Part shown: piece by piece, positions 60,853 to 64,000 of the stretch
How positions within the stretch are numbered: the first letter of the stretch is position 1
Layout of the letters: each line of letters begins with the position of its first letter
Assembly (NCBI GenBank): GCA_003989065.1
Contig: RXIW01000012.1
Coordinates: 1-64,000 of the forward strand
Direction of reading: 5' to 3'
DNA length: 64,000 bases
Origin: Candidatus Competibacteraceae bacterium
GTDB lineage: Bacteria; Pseudomonadota; Gammaproteobacteria; Competibacterales; Competibacteraceae
Translations under genes and position numbers: made by a program
Notes under the pieces: generated by a model
Database searches by the model: none
What the model was told of the DNA's origin: nothing
Seen by the model: only the letters and a program-made list of their open reading frames with translations

Positions 60853-61608
60853 TCAATAGATGTCGAAAGGGAAGTAGCGGGCATTGATCTTGTGAAAAGT
60901 CCCATCGAGCCGGAGATCGCGCAGCGCGGCGTTTAGGGTGTCGCGCAGCGTCAGGTTGCCCTTGCGGACTTGAATGTGGGCGGTTTCGGTGCTGGCGTTG
61001 ATCGTGACGGGATCGCCGATGATATCGATGCCCTGGCCGGCTTCGGTGCCCATGAAGGTGAATGCCGACAGATTGTCGCACAGGATGAGATCGGCCTCGC
61101 CCTTAAGCAGAGCCTTGAAAGCGGCGGTGAGGGTCGGGGTGAACTTCAGGATGGCGGTATCCTGATAATGTTGGTGCAGATAGGTGGCGTAGATGGTGTC
61201 GGCCTGGGTCGCCAGAACTCTGCCCTGCGCCGATGTTGCGGTCACCGGGGCGGCGCCGACATGGCCGATGAAGACGTCCCGGGCGCGATAGTAGGCGTCG
61301 GTAAATTCGGCCTGCTGTTCGCGGCCGGGGGTTTTGCTCATGCTGGCCACGATCATGTCGTACTGGCCCGCAGCCAGTCCCGGTAACAGCTCCCTCCAGG
61401 GGATGGCGACGATTTCGCATGGTTTGCCGAGGCGTCGGCACAGGGCGTGGGCGATGTCGATGTCGAAGCCGGTCAATCGACCCTGGTTGTCGAAGAAGCT
61501 GAAAGGCGGATAGTCGCCTTCGGTGGCGACCCGCAGCGGCTCGGCCATGCCGGCGACAGCGCTGCAGCAGAACGCCAGGATCAATAAGCGCGAGAATAGC
61601 TTCAACAC
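60853..61608 (-). CDS. Periplasmic amino-acid-binding protein (SBP family 3)
   Basis: A 251-residue protein with a signal peptide ending near AGMAEP, then RVATEGDYPPFSFFDNQGRLTGFDIDIAHAL, and the YDMIVASMSKTPGREQQAEFTDAYY and ADLILCDNLSAFTFM blocks of Lys/Arg/Orn and related binding proteins. No transporter genes are adjacent. The cyclase gene begins 46 bases downstream, so the protein may serve as a ligand sensor for it, but this is inference. Confidence 0.88.
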   Translation of the reverse strand: MLKLFSRLLILAFCCSAVAGMAEPLRVATEGDYPPFSFFDNQGRLTGFDIDIAHALCRRLGKPCEIVAIPWRELLPGLAAGQYDMIVASMSKTPGREQQAEFTDAYYRARDVFIGHVGAAPVTATSAQGRVLATQADTIYATYLHQHYQDTAILKFTPTLTAAFKALLKGEADLILCDNLSAFTFMGTEAGQGIDIIGDPVTINASTETAHIQVRKGNLTLRDTLNAALRDLRLDGTFHKINARYFPFDIY

Positions 61609-61634
61609 ACGATCTCCCGCTGGACCGCCATCGG

Positions 61635-62681
61635 CTATGAGTAGTCGGCTGCGCCATGGTTGACCAGCGGGCGAATCCGCCGCCAGAAGCGCCAGCGGGC
61701 CGCGCCGTTCAGTTCATAGCGGCGACCATTGTCAGGCTCCAGCCATAAGGTTTGCAGCTGGCCCGTTTGCAGCCACCGTTTGCAGGCCGCAAACCAGGTT
61801 TTGTCCAAAGCGGCGACGCGCGCGACCCAGGCAGCGGGATCGCCGTCTGCGGTATCGTAGCGCGCATCCTCCAGGACCACCAGACTGGCGGTCTCGTCGG
61901 CGGCAGCCTCGCGCCAGTCGTCGGCGTGCTGGGGCAGCGGTGCGACGGCCGCGCCCGCCAGTCGCGCCAGGCCGCGGACCAATGGATCGTGGCCGTACAA
62001 TCCCGCCGCCGGCGCGCGCGCGTCAGTGGGACAATGGCCGCCGCCCCACAGCCAGAGTCCGTTGGCAAGAGGTTGATTGCGCTGTTCCCGGTTCTGGTTG
62101 ACCGGGTGACCGTAGAACAGCATCTGCGCTTCGGTCAGCAGGGTGCGCCAATAGCGCGCGTTCGGACCGTGGGGCAACAGCGGATGGATATCGTGGCCGA
62201 TGGCGTCGATCAGCGGGCAGGTTCGGATGCCGGGATCGGCCGGCAGCCGCAGGTACCAGCGGTCGGGGCGCGGCGCGTCGAGTTGCAACCCGTCAGCGGC
62301 GAAAGTCTGGTTGAATGCCGCCACCAGCGCCTGAGCCTCGGCCGGTTCGAGCGCCAGCGCCCGAGCGTCGGCCAACCAGACCCCCTTCAGATCGGGGCGC
62401 AGATGGACCGGATCGGCGCGCAACCACCAGCCGTCGTCGACCGCGCCGCCATCGGCCAGCCGAGTGATCGCCGCCACCGGTCGGTCGGTCGCGGCAGGCG
62501 TCGGCAGGCCGAAGGCGGCGAACAGCGCCTCCTCGCTGGAGGCGGGGGTCGGGCGGACGTCGGCGCGGGCCAGTAACCAGGCCAGGGCTGGCGCGGCCGG
62601 TTGCAGCAGTGCCGGGTCGGTGCGGCCCAGGCGTCCAAGCGCCAACAGGCCAGGTACGACCAGATGCAGGGTGGAGGCCAT
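61635..62681 (-). CDS. RpfE-like / phosphoglycerate mutase-related protein of unknown function
   Basis: A 348-residue soluble protein, rich in Ala, Leu and Arg, starting ASTLHLVVPGLLALGRL. WWLRADPVHLRPDLKGVWLADA, LLTEAQMLFYGHPVNQNRE, and LANGLWLWGGGHCP are blocks shared with proteins annotated as RpfE-type or as phosphoglycerate mutase-like in Gammaproteobacteria, often near recJ. The alkaline-phosphatase-like metal motif is not obvious. Function is unknown. Confidence 0.7.
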   Translation of the reverse strand: MASTLHLVVPGLLALGRLGRTDPALLQPAAPALAWLLARADVRPTPASSEEALFAAFGLPTPAATDRPVAAITRLADGGAVDDGWWLRADPVHLRPDLKGVWLADARALALEPAEAQALVAAFNQTFAADGLQLDAPRPDRWYLRLPADPGIRTCPLIDAIGHDIHPLLPHGPNARYWRTLLTEAQMLFYGHPVNQNREQRNQPLANGLWLWGGGHCPTDARAPAAGLYGHDPLVRGLARLAGAAVAPLPQHADDWREAAADETASLVVLEDARYDTADGDPAAWVARVAALDKTWFAACKRWLQTGQLQTLWLEPDNGRRYELNGAARWRFWRRIRPLVNHGAADYS

Positions 62682-62703
62682 GGCGGCGGTCGCTGGCGCA
62701 GGC

Positions 62704-64000
62704 TTAGTCGGAGTCGAGGTATTCCAGTCGGATGCGCACGACCGGGGCGATGATGCTGTCCAGGGCTTCGATGGCCGCGATCGCTTCGTTCATCCGCTGC
62801 TCCCGCACCCGATTGACCACCAGGATGATCGGAATGATGCTGGCGCTGGGCGGCGCTTCCTTCTGCAGCAGGGCTTCGATGCTGATGCCGCAATCGGCCA
62901 GGATGCGGGTGATGTCGGCCAGCACGCCGGGCTGGTCCAGCGCCTGTAGCCGCAGATAACAGGCGGTCTCGATCTCGGCCATGGGCCGGACCGGCAAACT
63001 TGCCAGGGCATCGGGCTGGAACGCCAGGTGCGGCACCCGGTTTTCCGGATCGGCGGTCAGGGTGCGCGTGACGTCGATGATGTCGGCTACCACCGCCGAG
63101 GCGGTCGGTTCGGCCCCGGCCCCGGCCCCGTAGAACAGGCTTTGGCCGACGGCGTCGCCCTTGACCAGCACCGCGTTCATCACCCCGTTGACGTTGGCCA
63201 GCAGGTGGCGCTGCGGGACCAGGGTCGGGTGCACCCGCAATTGCACGCCGTTGTCATCGCGCCGGGCAATGCCGAGGTGTTTAATCCGGTAGCCCAGCTT
63301 GGTGGCGTAGGCGACATCGTCGCGAGTGATGTGGCGGATGCCTTCGATGTAGACCTGATCGAACTGCAGGGGGATGCCGAAGGCGATGGAGGCCAGGATG
63401 GTCAACTTGTGGGCCGCGTCGATGCCATCGATATCGAAGCTGGGATCGGCCTCGGCGTAGCCCAGCGCCTGGGCTTCGGCCAGCGCCTCCGGGAAATCGC
63501 GGCCCTTGCCGCGCATCTCGCTCAGGATGAAATTGGCGGTGCCGTTGATGATGCCGGCTACCCATTCCAGCCGGTTACCGGCCAGTCCTTCGCGGATGGC
63601 CTTGATGATCGGAATGCCACCAGCCACCGCCGCCTCGAAACCGACCATCATGCCGGCGGCGCGGGCGGCGGCGAAGATCTCGTTGCCGTGCTTGGCGATC
63701 AGCGCTTTGTTGGCGGTGATCACGTGCTTGCCGTTGGCCAGCGCCCGCAGCACCAGGCTGCGCGCCGGCTCGTAGCCGCCCATCAGTTCGACGATGATCG
63801 AAACCTCGGGATCGTCCACCACCTCCAGCGCCTCGCCGGTCAATTTGATTCCGGTGGTGTTGGCCGTGGTGGTGTCCAGATTGCGGGCAGCGGCATGGGT
63901 GATGGCGATCTCGCGTCCGGCGCGCCGGCTGATTTCCTCGGCGTTGCGGGCCAGTACGCGGGTGACGCCGCCGCCGACCGTGCCGAGGCCAAGCAGGCCG
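62704..64000 (-). CDS. hom: Homoserine dehydrogenase, 5' end beyond the window
   Basis: The frame stays open to the window edge and begins GLLGLGTVGGGVTRVLARN, the NAD(P)-binding motif that normally lies a few residues from the start, so only a handful of codons are missing. Later blocks include VELMGGYEPARSLVLRAL, GKHVITANKALIAKHG, FEAAVAGGIPIIKAIREGLAGN, the catalytic region EADPSFDIDGIDAAHKLTIL, and a C-terminal ACT domain (ADITRILADCGISIEALLQ) for threonine feedback. It reduces aspartate semialdehyde to homoserine. About 432 codons are visible. Confidence 0.95.
   Translation of the reverse strand, partial: GLLGLGTVGGGVTRVLARNAEEISRRAGREIAITHAAARNLDTTTANTTGIKLTGEALEVVDDPEVSIIVELMGGYEPARSLVLRALANGKHVITANKALIAKHGNEIFAAARAAGMMVGFEAAVAGGIPIIKAIREGLAGNRLEWVAGIINGTANFILSEMRGKGRDFPEALAEAQALGYAEADPSFDIDGIDAAHKLTILASIAFGIPLQFDQVYIEGIRHITRDDVAYATKLGYRIKHLGIARRDDNGVQLRVHPTLVPQRHLLANVNGVMNAVLVKGDAVGQSLFYGAGAGAEPTASAVVADIIDVTRTLTADPENRVPHLAFQPDALASLPVRPMAEIETACYLRLQALDQPGVLADITRILADCGISIEALLQKEAPPSASIIPIILVVNRVREQRMNEAIAAIEALDSIIAPVVRIRLEYLDSD

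Overview
The window is high-GC gammaproteobacterial chromosome. Supporting this are a coaD-rsmD|ftsY-rpoH block, a znuA|zur-znuCB locus, dksA, tsaE-nnr, queG, recJ and hom. A short phasin-like gene (12974-13306) suggests a polyhydroxyalkanoate-storing bacterium, so a Competibacteraceae-like lineage is possible but is inference. I see no rRNA, tRNA, CRISPR array, transposase, integrase or prophage.

Layout. 1-18072 is ordinary housekeeping: the end of a cation-efflux gene, an M23 peptidase, an NAD(P)-binding protein, a PotD-like binding protein, ferredoxin, coaD, rsmD, ftsY, rpoH (behind a near-perfect CIRCE operator), ltaE-murB, tesA and a YbbA/YbbP-like ABC exporter. The phasin, a GT9 glycosyltransferase, the zinc-uptake locus with a Zur-box-like dyad, and dksA follow.

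18130-48471 is a type III secretion island of the Ysc (Yersinia/Pseudomonas) family. It has four blocks. (a) sctW-sycN-sctX-sctY-sctV on the minus strand matches yopN/tyeA-sycN-yscXYV. (b) A chaperone/effector pair followed by sctNOPQRSTU lies on the plus strand. (c) A second chaperone/effector pair is followed by a minus-strand yscB-D-E-F-G-I-J-K-L block. (d) An lcrR-lcrG-lcrV-lcrH-yopB-yopD-like plus-strand block carries an extra tip-like gene. No secretin (SctC/YscC) gene is visible.

The cargo is the unusual part. Two tandem paralogues (44799-46301 and 46939-48471) carry a PI3/PI4-kinase-like catalytic loop (GDRHGGN) and metal motif (IDND). A third effector (51285-53825) carries the SopB/IpgD-type inositol-phosphate phosphatase signature, with C752 and R758. 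Its chaperone/effector cassette is wedged between the divergent housekeeping genes nnr and queG. The two kinase-like proteins, the phosphatase and an unassigned effector (23359-24774) appear to share a related N-terminal region, probably for secretion or chaperone binding. Of two LcrV-like tip paralogues, one (39720-40766) contains an inserted DUF1521/MIIA-like metal-induced self-cleavage domain (GDPHVD) and a canonical EF-hand loop. The other keeps a degenerate EF-hand loop. This suggests a calcium-sensing, self-processing needle tip on an apparatus that delivers lipid-signalling enzymes to a eukaryotic host.

48503-64000 returns to housekeeping: tsaE, nnr, queG (split by the cassette), an FHA/sigma-54 activator, an N-formylglutamate amidohydrolase-like gene, recJ, a diguanylate cyclase, an amino-acid-binding protein, an RpfE-like protein and a 5'-truncated hom. 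The island therefore abuts dksA on the left and tsaE on the right.
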